DNA of 64,000 nt from Neorhizobium tomejilense (GTDB lineage Bacteria > Pseudomonadota > Alphaproteobacteria > Rhizobiales > Rhizobiaceae): assembly GCA_002968845.1 (NCBI GenBank), contig PVBG01000019.1:1-64000 (forward strand), written 5' to 3'. The notes beneath the pieces are model-generated. The model ran no database searches. It saw only the letters and a list, made by a program, of their open reading frames with translations, and had not been told where the DNA came from. The number at the start of each line of letters is the position of its first letter. Position 1 is the stretch's first letter. The position numbers and the translations under genes are program-made. This document shows, piece by piece, positions 42,445-50,526 of this stretch.

Positions 42445-42876
42445 TCACTTCGGGTCCTCATAGGTGTAGAGCGCGCACATTTCGGCGCTGCTCTTCGGCG
42501 GATTTTTCCCCGTAAACACGGCGATCGCCGACATTCCCTTGCCCGACGCCCAATTGGCGACATAAGTCACGTCGCCCGATCCGCAGAGTTGGTTGCCGTT
42601 TTCGAGCTCCGGATCGGCCGGTTTCGCGACGCGGTAGACCGATCCCGGCACCCGCCTGCCGTCCACCCGGAAATTATCGGCAACGAGATCGGAGAATTCG
42701 AGGGTTTCCTCATTCTCGAAGGTGATGCCGAAGTCGTCGAGCCAGACGTCCCCGGTGACGCTCATCGCCGTCTTGCTGACCGCGGTATAGCGGTCGGTCT
42801 CCTGGGCGTGGACGGACGAAGCCATCAGGATCATGGCGGCGGCGGTGATCGGGTAGCAGAGCAGGAAATTACGCAT
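42445..42876 (-). CDS. Secreted hypothetical protein
   Basis: 143 residues. A signal peptide is clear (LLCYPITAAAMILMASSVHA then QETD). The mature part has three regions with acidic patches (SVTGDVWLDDFGITFENEET) and two late Cys residues (LCGSGDVTYV, MCALYTYED) that could form a disulfide. Probably periplasmic; no family recognised. Confidence 0.7.
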   Translation of the reverse strand: MRNFLLCYPITAAAMILMASSVHAQETDRYTAVSKTAMSVTGDVWLDDFGITFENEETLEFSDLVADNFRVDGRRVPGSVYRVAKPADPELENGNQLCGSGDVTYVANWASGKGMSAIAVFTGKNPPKSSAEMCALYTYEDPK

Positions 42877-43033
42877 CGATGTCCCGGGGCTTGGTGTTTA
42901 TGGCTTTCGGGAGAACGATCTCCGTTGCGGAAACATATGCGATTTCCGAGATTTGGCCCATGGGCTTCGATCGATTCGGCAAGCGTTTTTCAAAAGATGC
43001 TAAACGAAGACGGAGGCTGCTGGTACCGAACAC

Positions 43034-43336
43034 TCAAGCGGCATTCTCAGCCTTAGCGAGAACCGGGGTGAGTTCGAGGCCGAGGGCTTTCATCACCTTC
43101 AGGATCGTGGCGAATTCCGGATTTCCTTCGCCGCTCAGGGCCTTGTAAAGGGCGGCGCGGCTCATGCCGACATCGCGGGCGAGCTTGCTCATGTTCTGGG
43201 CCCTCGCCACGATACCGAGGCATTTGGCGATGAAGGCTGGGTCTTCAGTCTCGAAAGCCGCCTTGATGAATTCTTCGATGCCTTCTTCGGTGTCGAGATA
43301 TTCCGATGCGTCGAAGGGAAACGTCTCCAAGCTCAT
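43034..43336 (-). CDS. HigA-type antitoxin (addiction module antidote)
   Basis: 100 residues with an XRE-like helix-turn-helix in the second half (NMSKLARDVGMSRAALYKAL, then NPEFATILKVMKALGLELTP). This is the standard form of the 'addiction module antidote' family paired with RelE-like toxins. It should bind its toxin and repress the shared promoter. It starts two bases after the toxin stop, in toxin-first order. Confidence 0.9.
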   Translation of the reverse strand: MSLETFPFDASEYLDTEEGIEEFIKAAFETEDPAFIAKCLGIVARAQNMSKLARDVGMSRAALYKALSGEGNPEFATILKVMKALGLELTPVLAKAENAA

Positions 43337-43338
43337 CC

Positions 43339-43635
43339 CTAATCCTTCCAGTCTCTCGCAAGTCGCTTCGCCTGAGCGATATCGTTTTGTTGTGTGCTCT
43401 TGTCCCCGCCGCAGAGCAAAACGATGACGACTTCGCCGCGCCGTATGAAATATAAGCGGTACCCTGGGCCATAGGGTATCCGCATCTCACTGACGCCATC
43501 GCCTACGGACTTGACGTCACCCAGATTGCCGCTTGCCGCACGCTCCATGCGGATGGTGATGCGCGAGACCGCTCGCTTATCCTTGAGCGATCTCAACCAA
43601 TCACGGAACACAGGCGCCAAGCGAACGGTGAACAT
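43339..43635 (-). CDS. RelE/HigB-type toxin
   Basis: 98 residues from the ATG at 43635 (MFTVRLAPVFRDWLRSLKDK). The RelE/HigB core is visible: AVSRITIRMERAASGNLGDV, then SVGDGVSEMRIPYGPGYRLY and FIRRGEVVIVLLCGGDKSTQ. This is the phage-derived Gp49/HigB-like group, a ribosome-dependent or mRNA-cleaving RNase. An upstream in-frame ATG at 43668 lies beyond the palindrome that should be the operator, which favours 43635. Confidence 0.9.
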   Translation of the reverse strand: MFTVRLAPVFRDWLRSLKDKRAVSRITIRMERAASGNLGDVKSVGDGVSEMRIPYGPGYRLYFIRRGEVVIVLLCGGDKSTQQNDIAQAKRLARDWKD

Positions 43636-43644
43636 GCGAACTGT

Positions 43645-43656
43645 ACTCCATGGAGT
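43645..43656. promoter_or_regulatory. Candidate TA operator palindrome
   Basis: The perfect 12-base palindrome ACTCCATGGAGT lies ten bases upstream of the toxin start, in an AT-richer stretch. This is where a HigA-type antitoxin would bind to repress its own operon. Inferred from position and symmetry only. Confidence 0.5.
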
Positions 43657-43696
43657 GCATTTTCGCAATCAACTTAGAATAAACCTATCCGTGCAA

Positions 43697-44179
43697 TCAA
43701 TCCGCATCCACCTGCTCTTCCGCCTCCAGCAAGATCGGTCCCGCACCCTTTTCGCCGAGCATGTCGAGCGGGTTCCTGAGCGGGCAGTCCTCCATCGACA
43801 GGCAGCCGCAGCCGATACAGCCGGTCAGGTGGTCGCGGAGCGCGGTGAGGCTGGCGATCCGGGCATCGAGCTGGCGTTTCCAGGTTTCCGAAAGGCGCTG
43901 CCAGTCCTTCGCCGTCAGCGGCCGGTCGTGCGGCAGGACGGAAAGCGCCTCGGCGATGTCGGCGAGCGGTATGCCGGTCTTCTGCGCAACCTTGATGACC
44001 GCGACCCGGCGCAGCACGACGCGCGGATAACGGCGCTGGTTGCCGCGGTTGCGGCGGCTCTGGATCAGGCCCTTGGTCTCGTAGAAATGCAGGGTGGACA
44101 CCGCCACGCCGCTGCGTGCCGCGACTTCCCCGACCGTCAGTTCAAGCTCCAGCCGCCCGCCCGGATTTTTCTTCATCAT
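43697..44179 (-). CDS. soxR: Redox-sensitive transcriptional activator SoxR
   Basis: 160 residues from the ATG at 44179 (MMKKNPGG). The MerR-type helix-turn-helix (LTVGEVAARSGVAVSTLHFY) and the SoxR ETKGLIQSRRNRGNQRRYPR segment are followed by the [2Fe-2S] Cys cluster CIGCGCLSMEDC, which is exactly the SoxR CxxCxCxxxxxC spacing. Oxidation of the cluster by redox-cycling compounds or nitric oxide switches it to an activator. A SoxR-type box lies ten bases upstream of the start, so autoregulation is likely. Confidence 0.96.
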   Translation of the reverse strand: MMKKNPGGRLELELTVGEVAARSGVAVSTLHFYETKGLIQSRRNRGNQRRYPRVVLRRVAVIKVAQKTGIPLADIAEALSVLPHDRPLTAKDWQRLSETWKRQLDARIASLTALRDHLTGCIGCGCLSMEDCPLRNPLDMLGEKGAGPILLEAEEQVDAD

Positions 44180-44184
44180 CGCTG

Positions 44185-44215
44185 TTGACCTCAATATTAC
44201 TTGAGGTTTTATAGC
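44185..44215 (+). promoter_or_regulatory. SoxR box with 19-bp-spaced promoter
   Basis: The near-palindrome CCTCAATATTACTTGAGG (44189-44206) matches the SoxR consensus CCTCAA-N6-TTGAGG. On the plus strand it sits inside TTGACC (44185-44190) and TATAGC (44210-44215), 19 bases apart. This is the over-long spacing that SoxR corrects by bending, as in the E. coli soxS promoter. The promoter reads rightward, away from soxR, into the 3' end of trmL on the opposite strand. Confidence 0.8.
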
Positions 44216-44247
44216 AGAGACTCCGTGAAAGAAAACCGGAGCCCGGT

Positions 44248-44727
44248 TCAATGAAGACGAAAATCGCTCTGCCGCAGCGCCTCGCCGGCGATCATGGCTG
44301 CCGACATGGCGACGTTGATGGACCGCTGGCCTTCGACCATGGGGATGAGGATGCGGGCGTCGGCCGCCTCATGCACATGATCAGGCACGCCGGCGCTTTC
44401 GCGGCCGAAGAGCAGGATGTCGTCCGGCCGGAATTCGAAGCGGATATAGGGCAGGGCGGCTTTTGTGGAGGCAAGCACGACGCGCCTGCCGTTCGCCTTG
44501 CGCCATTCGTCGAAGCGCTGCCAGTTGACGTGACGGGCAAGCGTGACGCCCGCCAGATAGTCCATGCCGGAGCGCTTCAGGTTGCGGTCGGAAATGTCGA
44601 AGCCGGCCGGCTCGATGATATCGACCGACAGGCCGAGGCAGGCGGCGAGCCGGAGGATCGTGCCGGTATTGCCGGGAATATCCGGCTGGTAAAGGGCGAT
44701 GCGAAGCCCGCGCGGGATGTCACTCAT
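44248..44727 (-). CDS. trmL: tRNA (cytidine(34)-2'-O)-methyltransferase TrmL
   Basis: 159 residues, the minimal SPOUT methyltransferase. It 2'-O-methylates the wobble base of tRNA-Leu isoacceptors. It begins IALYQPDIPGNTGTILRLAA, the TrmL/YibK signature, and ends with the knot region ILLFGRESAGVPDHV and the INVAMSAAMIAGEALRQ helix. It lies head-on against a SoxR-type promoter that would transcribe its antisense strand. Confidence 0.95.
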   Translation of the reverse strand: MSDIPRGLRIALYQPDIPGNTGTILRLAACLGLSVDIIEPAGFDISDRNLKRSGMDYLAGVTLARHVNWQRFDEWRKANGRRVVLASTKAALPYIRFEFRPDDILLFGRESAGVPDHVHEAADARILIPMVEGQRSINVAMSAAMIAGEALRQSDFRLH

Positions 44728-44905
44728 GCACCGTCCTTACGGGAAACCGAGGCTGCCGCTCAAGCCCTTTCGATGCGCGGCATGGCTGTGACGATCGGGC
44801 AACAGAAAAGCTCAGGGTGGCGAGATACGGCGATTTGCCCTTTTCAATTGATGCCCGAGAGGCTACAAGAAACGCGCAACTCAACGCCCACTCAAGGAGG
44901 CCCAC

Positions 44906-44962
44906 ATGGATATGACCGTGCTCTCGCGCCTCCGCTGCCGGATTACTCGCTTTCTGGCCTAG
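44906..44962 (+). CDS. Small ORF with strong ribosome site upstream of ABC exporter
   Basis: An 18-codon frame (MDMTVLSRLRCRITRFLA) follows AAGGAGG (44894-44900) at ideal spacing. It is the best ribosome site in the 379-base gap between trmL and the exporter and lies 144 bases before the exporter start. The frame ends at TAG and nothing beyond it extends it. It could be a leader peptide controlling the exporter, or the remains of a truncated gene. The peptide is basic with an Arg/Leu bias. No homologue recognised. Confidence 0.4.
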   Translation: MDMTVLSRLRCRITRFLA

Positions 44963-45106
44963 GCGTTCGCGGTTTCTCGCAAACTCTTCCCTTCCTGACT
45001 CGTTACGTGGCCGACATCCGGCCTCGATATCCTAGGTTTTCGCCGCCCGATTCTGGCCACCTTACGCGCCGAGCCGGTACGGCAATCCGATTTACGGAGC
45101 TTTTTC

Positions 45107-46963
45107 ATGTTCTCGTGGTTCGAACGGCGCGTTGATCCCTATCCGGACGAAGCGCCCTCACTACCGCCCGCCGGCCTTGCGGCCTTCCTGTGGCACTATA
45201 CCAAGCCGGTCTGGCCGTGGGTCGTCATCATGTCGACCTGTACGATGCTGATTGCCGTCGGCGAAGTGGCGCTGTTCCAGTTCCTCGGCGATATCGTCGA
45301 CTGGCTGACCAATGCCGATCGGGCAACCTTCCTTGAAAGCGAAGGGCCGAAACTGTTCTTCATGGCCTTCGTGGTGCTGATCGCATTGCCGGCGATCGCG
45401 ACCCTCAATTCGCTGATCATGCATCAGATCCTGATGGGTAATTTCCCGATGATCGCCCGCTGGCAGATGCACCGGTTCCTGCTCAGGCACTCGATGACGT
45501 TCTTCGCCAACGAGTTTGCCGGCCGCGTCTCGACCAAGGTGATGCAGACCTCGCTCGCCATCCGCGAAACGGTGATGAAGGTGCTCGACGTATTCGTCTA
45601 CGTCTTCACCTATTTCGTCTCGATGATCGCCATCGTCGCGGCAGCCGACCTGCGCCTTGCGGTGCCGCTCGTCCTCTGGATCGTCTTCTACTCGATCACG
45701 GTCGCCTATTATGTGCCGCGTCTGAGGAAGATTTCGGCGGAACAGGCGGATGCGCGCTCGATGATGACCGGTCGCGTCGTGGACAGCTATACGAACATCG
45801 CGACCGTCAAGCTCTTCTCGCATGCGGGAAGGGAAGAGGCCTATGCGCAAGACGCGATGGACGTCTTCCTGAAAACCGTACATGCGCAGATGCGCAAGGT
45901 GACGGGTTTCCAGGCGCTGGTCTATTTCTACAACTGTGCCGCCCTCTTTACCGTCGGCACGTTGTCGATCTGGTTCTGGCTGGACAGCGCCATCTCGATC
46001 GGGGCGATCGCGATCGCGATCGGTCTTGCGATGCGCATCAACGGCATGTCGCAATGGGTGATGTGGGAAGTGTCGGCGCTCTTCGAAAACATCGGCACCG
46101 TCTATGACGGCATGTCGATGATGACCAAGGCGCATGACGTGGTGGACCAGAAGGGCGCTTCGACGCTCACCGCGAAAAAGGGCCATATCCGCTACGACAA
46201 CGTCCACTTCCACTATGGCAAGGGCAAGGGCGTCATCGAAGGCATGACGCTCGATATCCCGGCCGGCCAGAAGGTCGGTCTGGTCGGCCGCTCCGGCGCC
46301 GGCAAGACGACGCTGATGAACCTGCTGTTGCGCTTCTACGATCTGGAGGGCGGCCGCATCACCATCGATGGCCAGGACATATCGACTGTGACGCAGGACA
46401 GCCTGCGTTCGCTGATCGGCGTGGTCACCCAGGATACCTCGCTGCTGCACCGCTCGATCCGCGACAACATCGCCTACGGCAAGCCGGACGCGACCGACGC
46501 GGACATCGTCGAGGCGGCAAAGCGGGCAAACGCCTGGGAGTTCATCGACGGACTTGCCGACATGCAGGGACGCAAGGGTCTCGATGCGCATGTGGGCGAA
46601 CGAGGCGTGAAGCTTTCCGGCGGGCAACGGCAGCGCATCGCGATCGCCCGCGTCTTCCTGAAGGACGCGCCAATCCTGGTGCTCGACGAGGCGACTTCGG
46701 CGCTCGACTCGGAAGTCGAAGCGGCGATCCAGGAGAACCTGTTCGCGCTGATGGAGGGCAAGACGGTGATTGCGATCGCCCACCGGCTGTCGACGCTCAC
46801 CGAAATGGACCGGCTGATCGTGCTCGATCGCGGCCGGATCATCGAAGCCGGCACGCACCGCGAACTGGTCGCGACCGGCGGCATCTATGCCGACCTCTGG
46901 AACCGCCAGTCCGGCGGCTTCATCGGCCATGAGAACGTGATCGAGGAAGAGGCGGCGGAGTAA
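45107..46963 (+). CDS. ABC exporter with fused membrane and ATPase domains (copy 1)
   Basis: 618 residues. Six N-terminal helices make an ABC transmembrane domain (about 20-330). The ATPase domain follows (about 370-605): Walker A GLVGRSGAGKTTLMN, Q-loop VVTQDTSLLHRS, signature LSGGQRQRIAIAR, Walker B ILVLDEATSALD and the switch His in AIAHRLSTLT. This is the MsbA/multidrug-exporter architecture; the substrate is unknown. It is about half identical in the ATPase part to the second exporter at 47718, suggesting a duplication or a heterodimer. Its last codons form the 5' arm of a terminator. Confidence 0.93.
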   Translation: MFSWFERRVDPYPDEAPSLPPAGLAAFLWHYTKPVWPWVVIMSTCTMLIAVGEVALFQFLGDIVDWLTNADRATFLESEGPKLFFMAFVVLIALPAIATLNSLIMHQILMGNFPMIARWQMHRFLLRHSMTFFANEFAGRVSTKVMQTSLAIRETVMKVLDVFVYVFTYFVSMIAIVAAADLRLAVPLVLWIVFYSITVAYYVPRLRKISAEQADARSMMTGRVVDSYTNIATVKLFSHAGREEAYAQDAMDVFLKTVHAQMRKVTGFQALVYFYNCAALFTVGTLSIWFWLDSAISIGAIAIAIGLAMRINGMSQWVMWEVSALFENIGTVYDGMSMMTKAHDVVDQKGASTLTAKKGHIRYDNVHFHYGKGKGVIEGMTLDIPAGQKVGLVGRSGAGKTTLMNLLLRFYDLEGGRITIDGQDISTVTQDSLRSLIGVVTQDTSLLHRSIRDNIAYGKPDATDADIVEAAKRANAWEFIDGLADMQGRKGLDAHVGERGVKLSGGQRQRIAIARVFLKDAPILVLDEATSALDSEVEAAIQENLFALMEGKTVIAIAHRLSTLTEMDRLIVLDRGRIIEAGTHRELVATGGIYADLWNRQSGGFIGHENVIEEEAAE

Positions 46964-46985
46964 GCTCCGCCGCCATCCCATTTTT
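46951..46985 (+). terminator. Terminator overlapping the ABC exporter stop codon
   Basis: GGCGGCGGAG (46951-46960) pairs perfectly with CTCCGCCGCC (46965-46974) around a TAAG loop that contains the stop codon itself. TTTTT follows at about 46981-46985. The 5' arm is coding sequence for the final Ala-Ala-Glu residues. Confidence 0.7.
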
Positions 46986-47025
46986 CGCTCTGAGGTAAGT
47001 ACTTTAAGGAATGCTTCCGTGGAAT

Positions 47026-47304
47026 TCAGATTCGGTTTTCGCGAGTGTGCCAGATACGGAGAAGAAAAATCATCTCGCCCTGTATCTCGTATCGAAACTC
47101 GTAGTCACCGATCAAAAGTCGTCGGATTTCACGCGGCGCGAACTCATCCAGCCTTTCACCAAGCCGTGGATGCTGGATGAGTTTCCTGGGTGCTGCAGCC
47201 AGGTTTTGAGCCGTGCGGGCCGCCGCGGGTGCGTTCACCACAGCCAGAAAATCATGAAGGCGGTTTAGATCGGACACCGCTTTTGACGACCATTTCAGTT
47301 CCAT
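47026..47304 (-). CDS. RelE/ParE-family toxin
   Basis: 92 residues with the ParE opening MELKWSSKAVSDLNRLHDFL, the central RKLIQHPRLGERLDEFAPRE segment and the FRYEIQGEMIFLLRIWHTRE end typical of ParE/RelE superfamily toxins (gyrase poison or RNase). Its ATG overlaps the antitoxin stop (TAATG), giving coupled translation in antitoxin-first order. Confidence 0.9.
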   Translation of the reverse strand: MELKWSSKAVSDLNRLHDFLAVVNAPAAARTAQNLAAAPRKLIQHPRLGERLDEFAPREIRRLLIGDYEFRYEIQGEMIFLLRIWHTRENRI

Positions 47305-47564
47305 TACAGGGGACGGGGCAGGGGCTTGTCAGTACCCAGGCTGGCAACCCACTTTTCGACCTCCTCCTGATCGACCACGTTTCCCGCATCGACGTCCGCC
47401 ATTGCCTCCAGCGTCAGCCGCCGCCGCTCCTCTTCCAGCTCGATCCAGTCGGCGAGTGCCTGCTTGACGATCCAGCCCCTTGAACGTTCCAGGCGGGTCG
47501 CCAGTTCGTCCACTTTCTCAGCCAGCTGAACCGGCACATGTGCAGTCAGAACACGGGTTTCCAT
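47304..47564 (-). CDS. CopG/ribbon-helix-helix antitoxin
   Basis: 86 residues from the ATG at 47564 (ribosome site AAGGAG). The RHH fold is visible: VLTAHVPVQLAEKVDELATR, then SRGWIVKQALADWIELEEER. It should neutralise the ParE-like partner and bind the operator that overlaps its own promoter. A longer open frame reaching back to 48608 is only the antisense of the next exporter. Confidence 0.9.
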   Translation of the reverse strand: METRVLTAHVPVQLAEKVDELATRLERSRGWIVKQALADWIELEEERRRLTLEAMADVDAGNVVDQEEVEKWVASLGTDKPLPRPL

Positions 47565-47581
47565 GGGAACTCCTTTGGGGC

Positions 47582-47612
47582 AATCATAATGATTGATATT
47601 GATTATGTCCAA
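47582..47612 (-). promoter_or_regulatory. Promoter/operator of the ParDE-like operon
   Basis: On the minus strand, TTGGAC (47612-47607), a 17-base spacer and TTATGA (47589-47584) form a good sigma70-type promoter. The -10 overlaps the inverted repeat AATCAT-A-ATGATT (47582-47594), a natural site for the RHH antitoxin. The stretch is conspicuously AT-rich compared with its surroundings. Confidence 0.6.
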
Positions 47613-47717
47613 TGGGCGCGAAGGTCTGCCCGGCAGGCCTTTCACATTAAGAAAATGTAAGCCGCGGCCCGGCCGCTTTCGCTTTGCCGGGCTTAAGAAT
47701 CCGCCTATATCGGGTCC

Positions 47718-49580
47718 ATGTTGAAATCGGTCTTCCGCACCTTCGAGAGCTTTATCAAGCCGTTTGCGAGGCGGGACGACCTGAAGCCACCCGTTGGCCT
47801 TGTCGGCTTCATCTGGTTCTATGTCCGCCAGGCAAAACTTCCCTTCTTCGCAATGCTGGTGCTCGGCGGGCTTGCCGCCGGCGTCGAGGCGGCAATGTTC
47901 TGGTATGTCGGCCGGCTGGTCGATATCCTCGACACGACCCAACCTTCCGAGGGATGGTCGGGGCTGCTTGCCGACCACGGGACCGAACTGGTCGTCATGG
48001 CGCTGGTGGTCGGCATCGGCCGCTTCCTGATCGGGCTGATGACGGCGCTGGTCGACCAGCAGATCATCACGCCCGGTTTCTACAACCTGGTGCGCTGGCA
48101 ATCGTACATCCACGTATCGCGCCAGTCGCTCTCCTTCTTCCAGAACGATTTCTCCGGCCGTATCGTCACGAAAGTCTGGTCGGCGGGTCAGGCGACCGGC
48201 GACGTTCTGACCTCCTTCATGGAAAGCGTCTGGTTCGTCGGCATCTATTCCGTCTCGACCATCGCGCTGGTCGCCGGGCTCGACTGGCGGCTGGCGGTGG
48301 TCGTCGTCGCATGGCTTTCGATCTTCGCGGTGCTCGCCAGATATTACGTGCCGCGTATTCGCGAACACTCCAAGGCCTCGGCCGAGGCCGGGTCGATGAT
48401 CAGCGGCCGCATGGTCGACGCCTATTCGAACATCCAGACGCTTCGGCTGTTCGGCCGCGACGAGGCGAACGACCGCTACATGCTCTCCGGTTTCGAGAGC
48501 TTTCAGGACACGATCATCGCCTTCACCCGGCTGCTGACCAGCGTGCGCGCCTCCATGGCCTTCCTCTCCGGCACGATGATCGTCACCATGGCGGCGATGA
48601 GCGTGCATCTGTGGCTCTCCGGCCTGATCTCGTCCGGCGCCGTCGCCTTCACCATGGCGCTGATGCTGAGGCTGAACTTCCTGCTCGGCCGGCTGATGAC
48701 GCAGCTCAACGGCATCATGCGCAATATCGGCACGATCCAGAACTCAGCCGAGCTGATCTCGCAACCGATCGGACTGGTGGATGCGCCTGATGCAGCGCAG
48801 CTGGTGGTAAAACGCCCGGAAATCCGTTTCGAGAACGTCAGTTTTCACTACGGCAAGGCGAAGGGCGTCATCGACAATCTGTCGCTCACCATCCGGCCGG
48901 GCGAGAAGCTTGGCATCGTCGGGCGTTCCGGTGCCGGCAAGTCGACCCTCGTCAACCTGCTCCTGCGGTTCTACGATCTCGAAGGCGGCCGTATCCTGAT
49001 CGACGGGCAGGATATCGCCAGGGCCACGCAGGAATCGCTGCGCGCCCAGATCGGCATGGTGACGCAGGATACCTCGCTGCTGCACCGGTCGATCCGCGAC
49101 AATATCCTGTTCGGCCGGCCGGATGCGACGGAGGCGCAGCTTATCGAGGCGGCGCGCAAGGCTGAAGCCGACACGTTCATCGCGGCTCTCGAAGACCAGC
49201 GCGGCCGCAAGGGTTTCGACGCGCATGTGGGCGAGCGCGGCGTCAAGCTTTCCGGCGGCCAGCGCCAGCGCGTGGCGATCGCCCGCGTGATGATCAAGGA
49301 TGCGCCAATCCTGGTGCTCGACGAGGCCACCTCGGCACTCGACTCGGAGGTGGAAGCGGCGATCCAGTCGAACCTGAAGCGGCTGATGCAGGGCAAGACC
49401 GTGCTTGCCATCGCCCACCGGCTCTCGACGATCGCAGCCCTCGATCGCCTCATCGTCATGGACAAGGGCCGGATCATCGAGGACGGCACGCACAACGAAC
49501 TGATTGCGCGGGGAGGGCTCTATTCGGAGCTCTGGGCAAGGCAGTCCGGCGGTTTCCTTGCCGCGGACGCAGCCCAATAG
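47718..49580 (+). CDS. ABC exporter with fused membrane and ATPase domains (copy 2)
   Basis: 620 residues with the same plan as the exporter at 45107: six-helix domain (about 40-340), then ATPase with GIVGRSGAGKSTLVN, QDTSLLHRSIRDNI, LSGGQRQRVAIAR and ILVLDEATSALD. Strong similarity throughout shows the two are paralogues. They may form a heterodimer or serve separate substrates. The toxin-antitoxin pair and terminator between them would uncouple their transcription. Confidence 0.93.
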   Translation: MLKSVFRTFESFIKPFARRDDLKPPVGLVGFIWFYVRQAKLPFFAMLVLGGLAAGVEAAMFWYVGRLVDILDTTQPSEGWSGLLADHGTELVVMALVVGIGRFLIGLMTALVDQQIITPGFYNLVRWQSYIHVSRQSLSFFQNDFSGRIVTKVWSAGQATGDVLTSFMESVWFVGIYSVSTIALVAGLDWRLAVVVVAWLSIFAVLARYYVPRIREHSKASAEAGSMISGRMVDAYSNIQTLRLFGRDEANDRYMLSGFESFQDTIIAFTRLLTSVRASMAFLSGTMIVTMAAMSVHLWLSGLISSGAVAFTMALMLRLNFLLGRLMTQLNGIMRNIGTIQNSAELISQPIGLVDAPDAAQLVVKRPEIRFENVSFHYGKAKGVIDNLSLTIRPGEKLGIVGRSGAGKSTLVNLLLRFYDLEGGRILIDGQDIARATQESLRAQIGMVTQDTSLLHRSIRDNILFGRPDATEAQLIEAARKAEADTFIAALEDQRGRKGFDAHVGERGVKLSGGQRQRVAIARVMIKDAPILVLDEATSALDSEVEAAIQSNLKRLMQGKTVLAIAHRLSTIAALDRLIVMDKGRIIEDGTHNELIARGGLYSELWARQSGGFLAADAAQ

Positions 49581-49587
49581 CTGCGGC

Positions 49588-50526
49588 TCACTGTCCGGTA
49601 ACGGCGATCTCGGCGATCAGCCCGAAGTGGTTGGAGCCGTGCGGCTGGGGAATGCGGGTCAGCGACTTTATCTTGAGCGGCGCCCGCGCATAGACATGGT
49701 CGATCGGCACGCCGAACGCACCCGCCCGGATCGGCCAGGTGGCGGGCTCGAAGCCGGCGGTCGCCAGGTCGGCATTGCGGAGGAACCGACGCATGTTCGG
49801 CGCCAGGCTCGAGGCGTTGAAATCGCCCGACAGCAGCAGGGGGCCGCTCGTCTCGCTGATCGCGAGAGCGGCGCGGGTCAGTTCCACGGAGTGGAAATTG
49901 TCGAAATACGGCTTGGTCGTATGCATGCCGACGAAATGGATCGTTTGGCCGCGGACGGTCACCTTGGCGAGGATAAAGCGATCCGGAAAGATCTCGCTGA
50001 GCGATTGTACCGTCGGCGCTTCGATCGGCACCTTCGATAGCATGAGCTGGTCGCAATCGGCGATCAGCAGGCCGCAGCCCACCCGGTAGGGATAGGTTTT
50101 CGCCAGCTCGTCCATATAGACCCTGAGCGGGGCGGCCTCCATGATGTTGACCAGGTCGGCGCCGGACGCCCGGATCGTTTCGACGATGTCTTCCGCATTG
50201 GCGAAATTGTCGTTGAGGATGTTGAAGGACATCAGCCTGATGGTCGGTGCATTGACCTCTGCCGGTGTCATCGGCGCGGCGAAGTCGCGGCTCATCAGTA
50301 CCGCGTGGCCGACAAAAAGGAGTGTGGCGGCGAACAACAGCCAGACCAGAAAGTGGCGCTTGACGAGAAGGGCTACGACCATGGCCGCGACGCAGCCGAG
50401 TGCCGCGTGCAGCTGCAGGCTGTAAAGCGTTCCCAAAAGCCAGTGGGGGTGTATGTAACGCGTCCCGATCGCCATCAGCACAAGCGACACGATGACGCAG
50501 ATGGCAACCGATAGTGTTTGTCTCAT
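49588..50526 (-). CDS. Membrane-anchored endonuclease/exonuclease/phosphatase-family protein
   Basis: 312 residues. Three N-terminal helices (about 4-22, 28-53, 57-78) precede an EEP catalytic domain: IRLMSFNILNDNFAN, then SGADLVNIMEAA, then HFVGMHTTKPYFD, LLLSGDFNASSLAP (GDFN) and the C-terminal GSNHFGLIAEIAV (SDH-like, here SNH). This is the layout of the 'endonuclease/exonuclease/phosphatase' family placed outside the cytoplasm; the substrate may be DNA or phosphoinositide-like, unknown. Its stop faces the ABC exporter stop eight bases away. Confidence 0.88.
   Translation of the reverse strand: MRQTLSVAICVIVSLVLMAIGTRYIHPHWLLGTLYSLQLHAALGCVAAMVVALLVKRHFLVWLLFAATLLFVGHAVLMSRDFAAPMTPAEVNAPTIRLMSFNILNDNFANAEDIVETIRASGADLVNIMEAAPLRVYMDELAKTYPYRVGCGLLIADCDQLMLSKVPIEAPTVQSLSEIFPDRFILAKVTVRGQTIHFVGMHTTKPYFDNFHSVELTRAALAISETSGPLLLSGDFNASSLAPNMRRFLRNADLATAGFEPATWPIRAGAFGVPIDHVYARAPLKIKSLTRIPQPHGSNHFGLIAEIAVTGQ

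Noticed and set aside
44251..45135. A 294-codon plus-strand frame downstream of the SoxR-type promoter
   Set aside because: It begins as the exact antisense of trmL and shows shadow composition; it was considered as a SoxR target but has no ribosome site or domain.
45161..46981. A 606-codon open frame on the minus strand
   Set aside because: Antisense of the first ABC exporter; Asp/Arg/His-rich shadow composition.
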